Shown here: in pieces, positions 1 to 38,913 of the stretch
Position numbering within the stretch: the stretch's first letter is position 1
Layout of the letters: each line of letters opens with the position of its first letter
NCBI GenBank assembly: GCA_030490835.1
Contig: CM059977.1
Coordinates: forward strand, 14,851,399 to 14,915,398
Reading direction: 5' to 3'
From: Annona cherimola
Taxonomy: Eukaryota; Streptophyta; Magnoliopsida; Magnoliales; Annonaceae
DNA: 64,000 nucleotides
Position numbers and translations under genes: made by a program
Notes under the pieces: model-generated
The model's database searches: none
What the model was told of the DNA's origin: nothing
What the model saw: the letters and a program-made list of their open reading frames with translations, nothing else

Positions 1-170
1 GTAGTCATATTAATTTAAAATTACTAAAATGTCACTAATTCTTAAAAATCCAAAAAATATCTAAAAATTTGTAAAATTAAAAAAAATTGATAGCATGTTA
101 AATACATTTAAATTAACAGTTATATAAGAAAATTTCAAAAAAATAAAAAATAGGTATTTGCATCCAGTGC
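1..170. repeat. Partial palindromic MITE, family D
   Basis: This AT-rich stretch shares its core with the better copies at about 3726-4112 and 4240-4580: a poly-A/T-rich arm, a motif like aaatacatttaaattaaca, and an end like gcatccagtgcac. It is cut by the window edge. No coding potential is visible. The family name is mine; the superfamily is not determined. Confidence 0.5.
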
Positions 171-2508
171 ACATGAGGGTATTAATATATCAATCGCGTA
201 TTGCTTCCCTACTATAATTATTGCATGGAGAAATGATCTCAATCCTACTGGTGAGCCCTTAGACCTTAGTGTGATCCATTACGATATTGTGATTGAATCG
301 GAGATAACTAGTATGTCTGTCGTTACACATTCAACAATAATAATGCCTAAAGTCACCTTAATCTGAAACTTGAGTTGGTCATAATTCCAAATATAAAAAT
401 AAATTATACCTTATTTATAGATATGACTACATATTTAAAAAAATAGTGTACTTTGACTACAAATTCTACTTTTAATTCCAAATTCGACAAATGCTATTAA
501 CTTTTATTAGTTGATAAGAAAATTTTTCTCAAAATGACCAAATTACCTTTAACATTTCTTATAAAAAGGCATTGTGTGCGCAAGCAATATGGGGTCATCT
601 ATGTCAAAAAAATGTCAAGGGCAATTTAGTCATTTAAAAAATTTCTACTATTAATAGAAGTTAACAAAATTGCCATATTTAGAATTATGAATAAAAATTA
701 TAATCTTATGTACCATTTTTCTAAATGCACGGTCATATACGTAAATAAAGATCTAATTTATGTCATATAATTAACCTTAAAAATAGTAACGACATGAGTG
801 GTTGATGTATTGAGTAGTCACAACTAAGGTTAAGGCCTCTGCCATACCATCTCTAATAACACTAAGGCCTTAGGCATAGTCGGTATCAATGCCTTATTCT
901 TTGCGCTGATAGCAAAGTAGGAACATAATGCTTACTGTCGGAAATCAAAATTGTATTCATGTTAACGTACCACCTATTTGGTATGCGTTATCTTGCCATG
1001 TTCTTTCATGTTTACAAAAGAGACTATGGCGATTTGCATTTTTCTTGTTTATTTTTTGCTGTCTTTTCTTGCATTGCGGAAGCATGCCTAACTTAAACCT
1101 CCATAACAGTAGTAAAAAAGGCCTAAAATTATGGAAAATGAAGTTCGCAAGGCTACTAGAGAAAAGCTATAAATCAATCACATCTGAAGCGTTTCTCCTA
1201 CATAAAATGTGCAACGTATCATTTTTTTTTATTTAGATTTACAATGTATCATATTTGAATTGATTAAATACTGCTGTTAAGTAACATCTAATCTTAGCAT
1301 TTGGATGGATGATAACGCTTTGGGTCATCTTTGCATCATATGATAGTGACATGATTACTCGAATACGAGTAGAAGTTTTTCATCAGCTGCTGGTAATTTG
1401 ATATTCGATCACTTCCGCTCCTGAAGTGATCATTTCAACGACTGCTGCGAATGCGATCATTTCATGGCAATTTAGAAACCCTCACTTCCTGGTAAATTAA
1501 GACTGTAAAACTGTAAAAGGGTGTAAAATATCAATTCATCACCAAGACTACTACCCTGAGGATTTGGAAAAGAAAATGAGAGAGAGAGAGAATAAGTTCA
1601 ATCTAGCTATGAAAGGAGAGGAATTAGAGATCTAATGACGTCACTGAATGTCAGTTTATAATTGAAACTTTTTTTTATGCAAGTAAAGATATAAGGCTAT
1701 GTAAATAAATAGATTTTTAAGTTAAAATGGAAAATGTAAATAATAATGATTAAGACAGGAGTTTACATGGCTATGAGAGGATGGACAAAGGCTTGCATGC
1801 ACTAAAAAGAGAGAGACAAGTTTTTTTTCCCTTATCTTTATTTTTTTAATAAATAGTTTGAAAATATCCTAGTTTCTAAGGCCAATTGCTTGTTGAGCCA
1901 AGCAGGCATCTTGAAATTGGATTAACTCAAATGAAAGCTGATATCATCATATCAACAACATATAAAGTGATATTAGTCATAAAGTATATCAGCTGTTTTT
2001 CTTTCAAAAAATATATAAATAATTTAATAACAACAGAAACATAGATAATGATATATATATATAAGACAAAGGACGATGATGACATAAAATACATGTCAAA
2101 ATCAAGACTTTGAAAAAAAAACACGACTTCGAGCAAACCAAATTCTATCATATTTTTTGTCGTTTTAGTTTAACAAGTAAATTATATCATAATAATGGAA
2201 AACAGCCATATAGTCGTGAATTTTATGAAGATCTAAGATCTTCACAGTCATTGGCTCGTAGCCATTTCAGGCAAAGATGTTAGAGAGCACGCGATCCCTT
2301 AGGAATGGAGAACAAAAATCCAAGAGACTAGAAATGCATGTGGAGAGACTTCAATTGCATCCAAACGATACCACAGAAGGACCACATCAAGTCCTCATCA
2401 GACATGATTGATTGAACATACAGGTGAGTGACTCTGACTAACACCATTTCTATGTTCCCTAGTTTTTCCCAATAATAAAATGAATATATATAGAGAGAGA
2501 GCTGTTCC
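171..2508. other. AT-rich intergenic spacer, no gene seen
   Basis: I see no supported gene here. Short open frames exist (for example 928-1236 on the + strand) but they lack recognisable domains, have low-complexity composition and are flanked by AT-rich sequence. A short GA run occurs near 1581 and poly-T tracts near 1820. The stretch reads as decayed intergenic DNA. Confidence 0.5.
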
Positions 2509-2892
2509 GGTGCAGTGCTGCACCGGAACAGCGGTACAGTGGCCCAAAAATGGGCCCAACATGATCATGAAATCATGATCTACTCCACCCATTGTATTTA
2601 GAATAATGTATTCTATTACCATACCAATTTTCATCCCAATCAGATACTTTAAAGTTGTTATTTTCATCAAACTATTTTATTACGTTGGATTTGTACCATT
2701 TTCAGATGGGGCCCATATACATATCTGATTGGGATGAAAATTGGTATGGTAATAGAATACATTATTCTAAATACAATGGGTGGAGTAGATCATGATTTCA
2801 TGATCATGTGGGGCCCATTACAGCGATGCTGCACCGGAAATTCCGGTGCAGCATGCTGCACCGGAAATTCCGGTGCAGCATGCTGCACAGAA
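2509..2892. repeat. MITE family C copy with 87-bp perfect inverted arms
   Basis: Arm 2560-2646 is the exact reverse complement of arm 2722-2808 by eye, with a loop of about 75 bp. The left flank (2511-2533) is a small palindrome around TGCTGCACCGGAA, and the right side (about 2828-2886) is two back-to-back palindromes of the same GCACCGGAAATTCCGGTGC type. The arm sequence (core CCACCCATTGTATTTAGAAT) recurs at 50040, 55060, 55420 and 56415. TA-rich runs flank the element (near 2488 and 2902). No protein is encoded. The unusual structure suggests one half of a MITE was copied in inverted orientation. Confidence 0.8.
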
Positions 2893-2959
2893 ATATAATC
2901 CATATATATATCAGCATTAGGTCACATAGAAGGGCATTTATGTAATCCTCTTCATTTTA

Positions 2960-3290
2960 AAATTTTTTATAACTGATTCAAAATTTAATTAATTTATTAT
3001 TTTTAATATTATTTGTTCAGCTAAAAGACGAAATTTTTTCTAAATCAATTATGTGGTTAAGTCAAGTTTGCTAAAAAATAGATATATTTATGTCTAAATT
3101 ATAGAAATTCTCAAATTCATTTTATATGTCTTAAAATGTAATAATTTTTATAGAATTATTTATCCATATAGTAGTACTTTTAAATAATTTAGATGTTAAA
3201 AATACTACTTAAAATTATATTTAGGTTAAATTATTTTATTACATTAATTTTGCACATTTATAAATGGTGCTCATTTATAGTGATACTAAA
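2960..3290 (-). repeat. Diverged antisense copy of MITE family C
   Basis: Read on the - strand this matches the inner part of the family C elements: the motifs for 'ATTTATCCATATA', 'TTTAGATGTT' and 'TATTTTATTACATTAATTTTGCAC' appear in the same order as in the reverse complement of 50100-50280. The ends are too decayed to place precisely. Confidence 0.45.
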
Positions 3291-3725
3291 TAAATAACAA
3301 AATGCCATGACGCTCGTAGCGTCGTATTCGACTGTCCGCTCCTTGGATGAGCAACGTGGTTTCAAATGGCTATAACGACATCTCTTTGGCATGGATAGAA
3401 TGGTGGCAAGAAGGAAAAAAATCATCTACATTGTAGATATTGTAAGCTTGTCCTTCCATTGGTTAGGGTATTATTTGGTCCCTCAAGTTATGAGGTTATT
3501 ATTTGATTGCTCCGTGTCGTGAGAATATGCATGTATTGATATGTAATATTAGATGACTTGATATATATATATATATATATGAACGAATGAAAAATAAATA
3601 AATAAGAAATTTTTTATAATAATATAAACGATGCTAAATATTTTCGTTAACTATCTAAATATTAAAAATGAAGTTATATAAAAAAAATTTATATAAGCAA
3701 AACCATATATATAAAGGCCTAATCC

Positions 3726-4112
3726 TATGCACTTAGCTTCGGTGCACCTAGGTGCAAAAATTAATTTTTTACTTTTTTCAAAAAATTTTAATATAACTAT
3801 TAAATTAAGTGTATTTATCATGTGTATTAAGTTTTACAATTTTCGAAGATTTTTAGATATTTTTTAAAATTTTAAAATCAACGACGTTTAGTAATTTATA
3901 ATTACAAACATGCCATTAATTTTTAAAAATTTTAAAAATATTCATAAAATTTAAAAAAAGTAAAAAATATTCATAAATATCTAAAAATAGTAAAACTTGA
4001 TACACGTATTAAATATATTTAGATTAACATTTTATAAAAAATTTAAAAAAATAAAAAAATGCTAAATACACTTAGGGTGAACCGAGGCTAAGCGCACTTT
4101 GGTGCATTTGGT
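3726..4112. repeat. Palindromic MITE, family D
   Basis: The ends are inverted relatives: CACTTAGCTTCGGTGCACC at the left, and at the right GGCTAAGCGCACTTTGGTGC read against it. The interior is two AT-rich half-palindromes meeting near 3900, with a motif around TAAGTTTTACAATTTT on one arm and AAAATAGTAAAACTTGATAC on the other. No coding capacity. A second copy follows at 4240-4580. Confidence 0.65.
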
Positions 4113-4239
4113 CGTAATGCATACTCACCAGATATATTTCTACATAAAACTAGTCAGTAATTGTTTTACCTAAGCAATGCTGATATTTAATTTCTACGTT
4201 AAATCACAAAATTAAAGGATGAATTGAATACATATGTTG

Positions 4240-4580
4240 GACCATTATCTGGTGCATCCAAGTACGAAAACTTATTTTTCATATTTTTTGAAAATTTTTA
4301 TATAACTATTAATCTAGGTGTATTGAACATGTGTACCAAGTTTTACTATTTTTGAAGATTTGCAAAAATATTTTTAGATTTTTTAAAACTAGTTGCATTT
4401 TTATAATTCCAAATTAGAAAAATGCTAATAATTTTAAAAAATCTAAAAAAATCTATAAATTTTTAAAAATAGTAAAACTTGGTATATATATTAAATACCC
4501 CAAGCTTAACAGTTGTATAAAAAAATTTAAAAAATATCTGTTTTTGCACCCATGTGTATGAAATCAGGTGCAACATATGT
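4240..4580. repeat. Second copy of palindromic MITE family D
   Basis: It has the same layout as 3726-4112. The left arm contains GTACCAAGTTTTACTATTTT and the right arm AAAATAGTAAAACTTGGTAT, which pair almost perfectly. The ends are around GGTGCATCC (left) and GGTGCAAC (right). The two copies lie about 130 bp apart. Confidence 0.6.
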
Positions 4581-4769
4581 ATGTTTTTTTTATTGGTGTA
4601 TATATATACACACATAGTGACTTCTGAAATTACAATCAAGTACCCTTCACTCACTCACATATTGGAGAGATTTTTTTGTAAATAACCCCAAATACAAAGG
4701 GGATCTATAAAACCCAAACACGATCTATAATACCCTTCTACAAGGGGAAATCATCATCCGCACACGCTG

Positions 4770-5165
4770 AAAGAGATTAGAACCGGTCCTGCTTTTTTGG
4801 CCGCAAATGGACGTACCGCCAAGGGTGAATATTACAATGCATAAAAATGCAAAATAATACATATGTATGTTTGAGCAACGTGAAATGGAAACATAAATAT
4901 CGCCTCCTCTTGGTGGCATTTCCCTTGGCGTCCATCAGGACTATCATAGAAGATGTCGGCAATAGCAATCCTTCAGTCAAAGAATCAGTAGCTATATTGA
5001 CCCGTGCACCAAGGTTGTTTTCCGATGGATGGTGCTCGTGCATCTGTTCATTCATAGCACAGGGGTAGACCCTTTCTTGAGCCCGATGATCGAATGTTAC
5101 CCCTTTCCACTCCTCGGCATCCGCTTCCCAGCTGCGAGTTCTAGCCTTTGCATGCCATCTACAGA
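4770..5165 (-). other. Possible unrecognised coding fragment
   Basis: This block has more balanced base composition than its surroundings. On the - strand it holds an open frame (4777-5055) containing the stretch LGARVNIATDSLTEGLLLPT. I do not recognise a family, there is no convincing start codon context, and the frame runs into low-complexity sequence. It could be a decayed exon or retrotransposon remnant. Weak evidence only. Confidence 0.2.
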
Positions 5166-7145
5166 ATAATTACGTTTCCTAGAATCAATGGTATGCATTT
5201 TCTAATCGAAGACATAAAACCTGACCCGAAATGAGATCTGCATCTAAGCATTTCAGGATTCTCTCAAAAGTCATGGAACTGTCAATTTGTTAACCTGCTT
5301 CCTGTTGGTCCTTAAGAGCACTTATCAATCTATTAATGGCCCATCTCGGTCCCTAAACTTCTCAAGCCATCAACGTACACTAGATTTAATTAATTAAAGT
5401 ATAGACTTTTTTTTTTTCTTGGTGAATATCACACTACCTAAGTTTTCAATTAATTGAACTCTACGTTGTAAGCTCCCAAGTTCCCACACTTTGAATTTAT
5501 GTATTAATTTTAAAATTTTTTTACCATTCTCTAAACTGTATAAAACATCATTCTTATATCAGTGAATGCAACTATAAGTACTGCGCCAAGAAGAATATAC
5601 ATTAGAGGAGGAGGATACGGGAAATTTTCAGGCCAACTCAGAAGCCAATCTTGTTCTAAATTCATGCACCCAATCCTGAGCCGTACCTATGATTCCACCT
5701 AATCACAGGGAGAGGGAGCGCCAGTGCATGGAAGCAACAGGCAATCAAGCCCATGACATCGTCTCCATCTTTCACAGCATGTCCACAACCATAAGCGAAG
5801 GGAAATGGGTAAAAAGACAACCTGATTAAATCGGCCGACCGTTCCAGACTTCAATCATCTCTAAAGCAATGAGGATTTGGATAAAAAAAGAGAGGCGGCT
5901 TCGGGTGGGTGGGGTGAATATCAAAATGGGAGGGCACGGAAAAAAAAGCTCCTGTAGAACAAGGACAGTTTCCTGCTCCCATCGAGGACGAAACTCACAG
6001 ATCAACAGGCACAGAGGCGCACACCACCCCCTGGCTCCTGGCTAGTAGCTAAGGAACGACTGGGTCATCTTCCGTATCGTATTTGCTGCAACGGAGACGT
6101 CCAGAACTCCGCATTCATTGAGCCCGTTCGTACGTGCGGTAGCGAATAAAAATCTCTCAAATCAAGCTTCTTTTTACTGTTGATTTTCCATGCTCTACGA
6201 GCACACCGTCCACCAGCATTTTAATAAAATTAAAACAGATCGCAAATGTTCCTCATACGAAAACACCTGTAGACAGTTTAACTCAAAACCGATCGTACAA
6301 ACCATTCAGATGGTCTCGATTTCATGGCGCCGCCGGGCAGCCCCTATCATCTCCGTATAATCCTTCTTCCGACGGAAATTTTGCAAAGAAAGAGGAATGA
6401 TGTGGCCGCACCGGTGCGACTGGGGTTGAGTCCGTTCTTAAGTTTAAAAATTTTGCACGTTGATGTCCAAAAATACAAAGAAAGTTAATCATGCTCTATT
6501 TGCGTGAAAGTTAGGCTGATTAGTCTTCTGTTACAAATTGGTTCCTCTTTTTTTACAAATATTTATACATTACTACAACTCATGTTACACTGAACTGTAG
6601 ATATAACTTTCACACCTATGAAGAAAAAATTTACAAATACTTCTACACAAATGAAAAAATTAAAAATTTTCACTCTACATAAAGAAAGGGATACTTAAAC
6701 CCCATACTTGGCAGCATCTCACTTGCATGAATTAAACGTAGATGTTGAAGCAATCAAATTATGATTATCTAAACAAAATATTGGATGTTGAGAAGTAAAT
6801 ATGAAAATAAAAAGATAAATTACTTTAGGAGGGAAAATTAAAAATATGGTTCGTATATAATAACACATGAAAATAGTTTAGACAGTAATAAGGCAATAAA
6901 TACTCCCGTATTTTGTACCCACCAAACAGCGGTGATTCAGCCACTGGCAAATGTGACTACACATGTGGAGAAACCGACCCTGGCATAACTGTCATACGAC
7001 TGTAATTGCTGAGGTCACGTTGAAGTGAACGGTAGGCGTGGAGAAATGGGGAGCGCCGGTGTATGAGTGATGATAGAACGCCGGAGTATTGAGGTTTCCT
7101 CAACAGAGGATATTTGCCAACCCAAGCATATGGATGTAAACACAC
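5166..7145. other. Spacer and probable upstream region of the Dof gene
   Basis: No gene is supported. The segment from about 5580 to 6380 is less AT-rich than the rest and may contain distal promoter sequence for the + strand Dof gene. 6430-6900 is AT-rich. The open frame on the - strand at 6957-7148 has no recognisable domain and is probably chance. Confidence 0.4.
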
Positions 7146-7211
7146 CACTTCTGTTTTCAGACAGAGACTGAGAGGTTTATAGAGAGAATCAAAACCAAAC
7201 CTCCATTGGAA

Positions 7212-7250
<39 letters not shown>

Positions 7251-7350
7251 GCGCCCTCATGTATCCATGAAATACCAACGGAAAATCCCCTCCTGCCTTG
7301 CTTAGAACAATGTTCTAGAACCTCCCCCAGATCCTCAGTTGCCGTCCTAC

Positions 7351-7387
<37 letters not shown>

Positions 7388-7497
7388 GGAAGCCGCAGCG
7401 CCCTCATGTATCCATGAAATACCAACGGAAAATCCCCTCCTACCTGGCTTAGAACAATGTTCTAGAACCTCCCCCAGATCCTCAGTTGCCGTCCTAC

Positions 7498-7541
<44 letters not shown>

Positions 7542-7642
7542 GCAATTCTAGTCGTTCGTCTTCAGAAGAATCTAGAAGCTTCTCAATTGTCTGAATTCCG
7601 TTGTCTCCGATACCACTCTCCTTTCCATCTCTGCCGTTGCAA
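7146..7642 (+). promoter_or_regulatory. Dof 5' leader with duplicated GA-tract/uORF module
   Basis: Three (GA)n tracts (about 7209-7247, 7353-7383, 7500-7537) alternate with two copies of a roughly 105-bp unit (7248-7352 and 7395-7499; period 147 bp). Copy 1 contains a 20-codon upstream ORF (ATG 7246, TAG ends 7305). Copy 2 keeps only the internal ATG version (13 codons including the stop). Each copy holds AGAACAATGTTCTAGAACC, which includes a TTCnnGAA inverted pair, and a further GAAnnTTC occurs near 7575; these resemble heat-shock elements, but function is unproven. A TTTATAG TATA-like motif lies near 7178. The transcription start is not known, so which part is transcribed leader is inference. 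Confidence 0.55.
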
Positions 7643-8572
7643 ATGCAGGATATCCATTCCATGTCAGGGGCCGCCGGTCGAATCTACGGTGGAGATCGAC
7701 GGCTGAGGCCCCACCCGCACCAGGCCTTGAAATGTCCCCGCTGCGACTCCCTTAACACCAAATTCTGCTACTACAACAACTACAACCTGTCGCAGCCGCG
7801 CCATTTCTGTAAGTCCTGCCGCCGCTACTGGACCAAAGGCGGCGTCCTCCGCAACGTCCCCATCGGCGGCGGATGTCGTAAGACCAAGCGCTCCAAGCCC
7901 AAATCCGCTGCCTCCGACGCAGCAGCCGCAGACGCCGCCACCGACGCCACGCCGCCTCGCCGGGACCGCAAGACCGCCTCGGCATCGCATTCCAGCAGCG
8001 AAAGCTCCAGCCTCACAGCCACCGCTGCTGCTGGTACCGCCGATGGCGCCGCGTCTGCCGCTTCATCGTCTTCCGGCCCTCCGGCGGCTGCTTCGGCGTC
8101 GGCCCTGTTGAATTTCCCTGAGACTGGCCTATTTCAGAACCCGATCGCAACCACATCGAACAGCAGCGCACCGTTCGAGGCGGCCGCGCCTTTGATCGAC
8201 GAGCCGCTGATCATATCCGATGCGGGAAGCTTCACGAGTCTGATGACAGCGTCGAATCCGTCGCTTCTGGGGTTCAATTTCGCCGACGTGGGAGGATCAG
8301 AACCGTTCAGATACCAGCATCAGCAGCAGAAGATGGCGGGGTTGATGGAAGACATCAAAATGCAGGAGTTAACGACGGGATTTGTGGATCAGACGGTTTC
8401 CGTTGAGTTGCCGCCACTGCAGAACAGAGGAGCTAGCGGCGGGCTAGCGGCGTTAGACTGGCAAAGTAGTGGCGACCACCTGCTGTTTGATTTGGCGGGT
8501 GGAGTCGTTGATCATGGATACTGGGCCCACAATCAATGGCCCGACAATGATCAGACGCTCTACCTCCCTTGA
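7643..8572 (+). CDS. Dof-type zinc finger transcription factor
   Basis: A 309-residue protein from one uninterrupted exon. The Dof domain occupies about residues 29-80 and has the defining CX2CX21CX2C zinc site (C31, C34, C56, C59), followed by the conserved [20 protein letters not shown] segment that contacts DNA. Dof proteins are plant-specific nuclear factors that bind AAAG cores. After the domain come a basic KRSKPK stretch (likely nuclear localisation), an Ala/Ser-rich low-complexity region (about 90-160) and a C-terminal part without a known fold, ending in a W-containing segment. The frame is open from 7601, but I chose ATG 7643 because MQDIHS is the usual N-terminus of this Dof subgroup. 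The coding region is GC-rich compared with its flanks. Which Dof it is by number cannot be assigned here. Confidence 0.95.
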   Translation: MQDIHSMSGAAGRIYGGDRRLRPHPHQALKCPRCDSLNTKFCYYNNYNLSQPRHFCKSCRRYWTKGGVLRNVPIGGGCRKTKRSKPKSAASDAAAADAATDATPPRRDRKTASASHSSSESSSLTATAAAGTADGAASAASSSSGPPAAASASALLNFPETGLFQNPIATTSNSSAPFEAAAPLIDEPLIISDAGSFTSLMTASNPSLLGFNFADVGGSEPFRYQHQQQKMAGLMEDIKMQELTTGFVDQTVSVELPPLQNRGASGGLAALDWQSSGDHLLFDLAGGVVDHGYWAHNQWPDNDQTLYLP

Positions 8573-9290
8573 TTTTTTTTTCTCCGTTTTCATTTTTATT
8601 TTAACTGGGAAAAAACCGGAAAATAGAAAGCGAAGAAAGAACAGATTATCGCTGTTTATGTCAAATTCTTATTTTGTATTTTTTGTTTTCCTAAGTGCGT
8701 GTTTCAACGGCAATGTCACGGAGGCGAAGGTATTGACATGGGCACGTGTGAACAAGAATTTGTCTCTCTGCCTCTGGTAATGAAAACTAACTTATGTTTA
8801 TGGATTTTTATGTGTTAGTAGATTTTCCATTTTCAATAAATGTTAGAAAAAGGAAAATACAAAGGTGTTCTATTTTATATTAATTAGAGGCATGTTCTTG
8901 TTGACCTCGCAAGTAATAGTTTACTTAGCTGGGCAGAAAAATGTATTTAAAATTTTTTAATTTAAGTCTATTTAGTATATATAAGTTTGATCATTTTTTA
9001 AATTTCAAAGTCTTTTTTGATGATATGTATATATTTTCAAAGAATTTATTAGTAGTTTTTAGCCATTAAAAATAAGTAAAATATCTTTATATTTAACACC
9101 TCAAGTAATTTATATACTATATATATTTAGAGTAATAAATTTATAAAAAAGCTAATTAGATAGTAAATTTATTAGTGTGTACAGGGTAGGAGCAAGTGAA
9201 AGGTTCGGATTTCGAAGCTGAGTAGAGATATTTGCCTCTTCATCTTTTTTGCGTTGGCCGGCTGAGTGACACGATTAAAAATTATATTAA
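8573..9290 (+). other. Dof 3' UTR and AT-rich spacer
   Basis: The 3' UTR probably runs to around 8850: an AATAAA motif lies near 8836 in a T-rich context. After that, 8890-9290 is AT-rich spacer with no supported gene. Confidence 0.45.
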
Positions 9291-9569
9291 GGGTGTTTGG
9301 CAATAAGAAAAAAATATTAACTTAAAACTTTTCGATCTAAAACTTTTCACTCTCTACAATCATCATATTTTTTAATTATTTTTTCACATTTTTTCATACA
9401 ACTATCCTACTTTTCAATCATTTCTACACAACTATCCACACAATTAACCTATCTATTTTAACTTTATCATCTTTACTCTTCATCATTACCCCTATCATAT
9501 CACATTATTTGATAATTTTTACTTTTCAAAACTTTTCATCAAAAGTTTTATCCATTCCCAAACACACCC
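9291..9569. mobile_element. Tourist-like MITE (family B), TAA target
   Basis: It begins GGGTGTTTGG and ends CAAACACACCC, flanked on both sides by TAA (9288-9290 and 9570-9572). The interior is the T/C-rich strand of a family seen again at 25182-25459, 38914-39080, 39470-39707, 40202-40853, 50439-50707 and 53196-53463. The 3-bp TAA duplication and end sequence fit PIF/Harbinger-derived Tourist-like MITEs; that superfamily assignment is inference. Confidence 0.8.
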
Positions 9570-9659
9570 TAAATTTCTAAATTTAATCGGGATAATTAAG
9601 GAGGGCCTGGGCAATGGTTAACTGTGGGTAATGGATATATAATAGCTAGGAAGGCGATG

Positions 9660-9960
9660 TGATTAGTGTCAGACACGTCAGCGTCCGAGGTGACGTGGCC
9701 TACGCAGGGAGACATGGGAAGAGAGCGAGAGCGATCGTCCTGTCGAAGGCGAGTGGTGGGGACCGCAGGCGACGCAGGCTCTCACCGGCCCACGCGCGTG
9801 AGTCGGCCCACGTGGCGCTGTCGCGGTCGGGTTAACGCTGGGGACACGTGGATGAAGAGAGTTGGATGGATGGCAAGTCGGTTTGTCTCGGTCCTGACAT
9901 TTGAGTGTTTGGCGGGGCATGACGTCATCGACCGCGGGGTTCGGTAGCGACGTGCCTCAC
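9660..9960. promoter_or_regulatory. GC-rich block with six ACGT-core motifs
   Basis: Within 300 bp there are six ACGT cores: GACACGTCAG near 9672, GTGACGTGGC near 9690, CCCACGTGGC near 9807, GACACGTGG near 9843, TGACGTCA near 9920 and CGACGTGCC near 9949. Such cores are bZIP and bHLH binding sites (ABRE, G-box, C-box/CRE types) in plants. No adjacent gene start is visible: Dof ends upstream and BIG ends downstream. The block could be a promoter of an unseen transcript, a distal element, or a relic. Confidence 0.45.
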
Positions 9961-10178
9961 CTTGGCATGTGCGGGAGCAGTTGGGCCTTTGCTGCGCCGT
10001 TGGCATCACAATCAAGATGCGAGATGGCACCCTTGGCCCCTCCTTTGTTTGATGATTAACCGTGATTACAGGTTAAAAACAGTGGCGAGTGGTCCCCGTT
10101 TTTTGAACCGATTTCTCGGCGGGCATGGAGGCAGCTCATGTAACTGGTAAGGAATTTCTGGGATCGTGCAATAGATAT

Positions 10179-10262
10179 TCCTCGGGGAAGACGGGTAGAT
10201 TGTAGCAATAATAATGCCATCCTCGGGGAAAGACGGGTTGATTGTAGTAATAATGATGCCAT
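10179..10262. repeat. Direct repeat, two copies of about 41 bp
   Basis: The unit starting TCCTCGGGGAAGACGGGT at 10179 is repeated from 10220 with a few differences. It lies in the spacer just past the 3' end of BIG and may fall in its 3' UTR. No function is evident. Confidence 0.7.
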
Positions 10263-10532
10263 CCACGCGACAGAGTTGCATTCCATTGAACTGACCCTAA
10301 ATGACGCGTTTTTAAGTGTTTGGTTTGCTCATAAGATCCAATCATGAAGAAACCGATGCCACCTAACTGAAAATTTTCAAAGATCCTTATACACATCGAT
10401 TTACTACTAATCACAATAAAACAACAAAGATTTCTTTTCCCCGGAGATCCTAGGTGGCTAGCCGAGCAATTCTTCCTCCAACTGAGATTCAGTAGTCAGT
10501 AAACTCTATTGCTTTCGTACTTCAGTCCGACT

Positions 10533-37999
<27,467 letters not shown>

Positions 38000-38275
38000 G
38001 GCTGTGAACGTTTTGGATTCAATCAAGAGCTTGGACAGCTTCCCCAAATCGGAAATGGAAGAAGGTAATGGAAAGGAGGAAAAACACCATCAATGCATAC
38101 ACGACAGAGAATTCTCGAACACTTTTGAGTTCGTGAGAGAGGTTTTAGCGTTCAGGACGGGGCTATTTGTAAAACAACCCAACTTTAAAGCTTTTGATAC
38201 CTGCAATAAAAAAAAACTAATTTGCGAATGTTTCCTCCTGAACGTACTTATAAATATATTTATATAGTTTTAAAA
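38000..38275 (-). promoter_or_regulatory. BIG: BIG 5' UTR and proximal upstream region
   Basis: Immediately upstream of ATG 37999 the sequence is mixed-composition for about 170 bp and then becomes strongly AT-rich with a tandem duplication. An additional in-frame ATG at 38047 would add 16 residues. No clear TATA box or start site can be placed. Confidence 0.4.
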
Positions 38276-38850
38276 AATTATAAATAATCCTTGTATAGTT
38301 TAATTATAATTACAAATATACTTATGTCATTATAACATCATCATCTTCATAGTGTGGGGATGTTTGTATAAGCATATTTACAATTTTAAAAATTAAATAA
38401 GTATATTTTATTTTTGCAAATATATTCACGTATTTTGTATATCTTTACAAATATATTTATACAGTAACCATATAGTAATATAGTCAAATCATGTTGTATA
38501 TACTTGTCATTTTCGAATCTGTGCAAATAAATTTGCAAATATGATGAAAGAATTATGAATAATCCTTGCATAGTTTGATTATAATTACAAATATACCTAT
38601 GTCATTGTAGCATCATCATCTTTATAGTGTGAGTATGTTTGCATAAGCATATTTGCAATTTTAAAAATTAAATAAATATATTTAATTTTTACAAATATAT
38701 TCACGTAGTTTGTATATCTTTACAAATATATTTATACAATCACCATACAATAATTATATCATAGCTACTATAATATATTTGCAACTATGGTCGAATCATG
38801 TGATATGTATTTGTCACTTTTGAATCTGTGCAAATAAATTTGCAAATATG
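38276..38850. repeat. About 275-bp tandem duplication upstream of BIG
   Basis: AATAATCC(T)TG...ATAGTTT at 38283 recurs at 38558, and both units share CATCATCATCTT, ATAAGCATATTT, ATATTCACGTA and GTGCAAATAAATTTGCAAAT. The second unit has an extra segment of about 25 bp near 38755. A related unduplicated stretch occurs at about 53490-53900. Confidence 0.8.
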
Positions 38851-38913
38851 ATAAGACTGTGTAGATTATTTACAAACCATCCCAAAAAAATAAAATTTTG
38901 GTCTTTGACTCTT

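Noticed and set aside
7206..7706. 166-codon open frame through the Dof leader, rich in Arg-Glu repeats
   Set aside because: It begins with TTG rather than ATG, the repeats are simply translated GA tracts, and it overlaps the Dof start in another frame.
7664..8022. Open frames on the - strand under the Dof gene
   Set aside because: They are shadows of the GC-rich Dof coding sequence; no domain is seen and the + strand product is certain.
9666..9947. Open frame on the + strand in the GC-rich block
   Set aside because: Both strands are open there because of high GC content; composition is atypical, and no domain is present.
38386..38571. Small AT-rich open frames upstream of BIG and in the spacers
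   Set aside because: Low-complexity Phe/Ile/Tyr/Lys-rich frames expected by chance in AT-rich DNA; no start context or domain.
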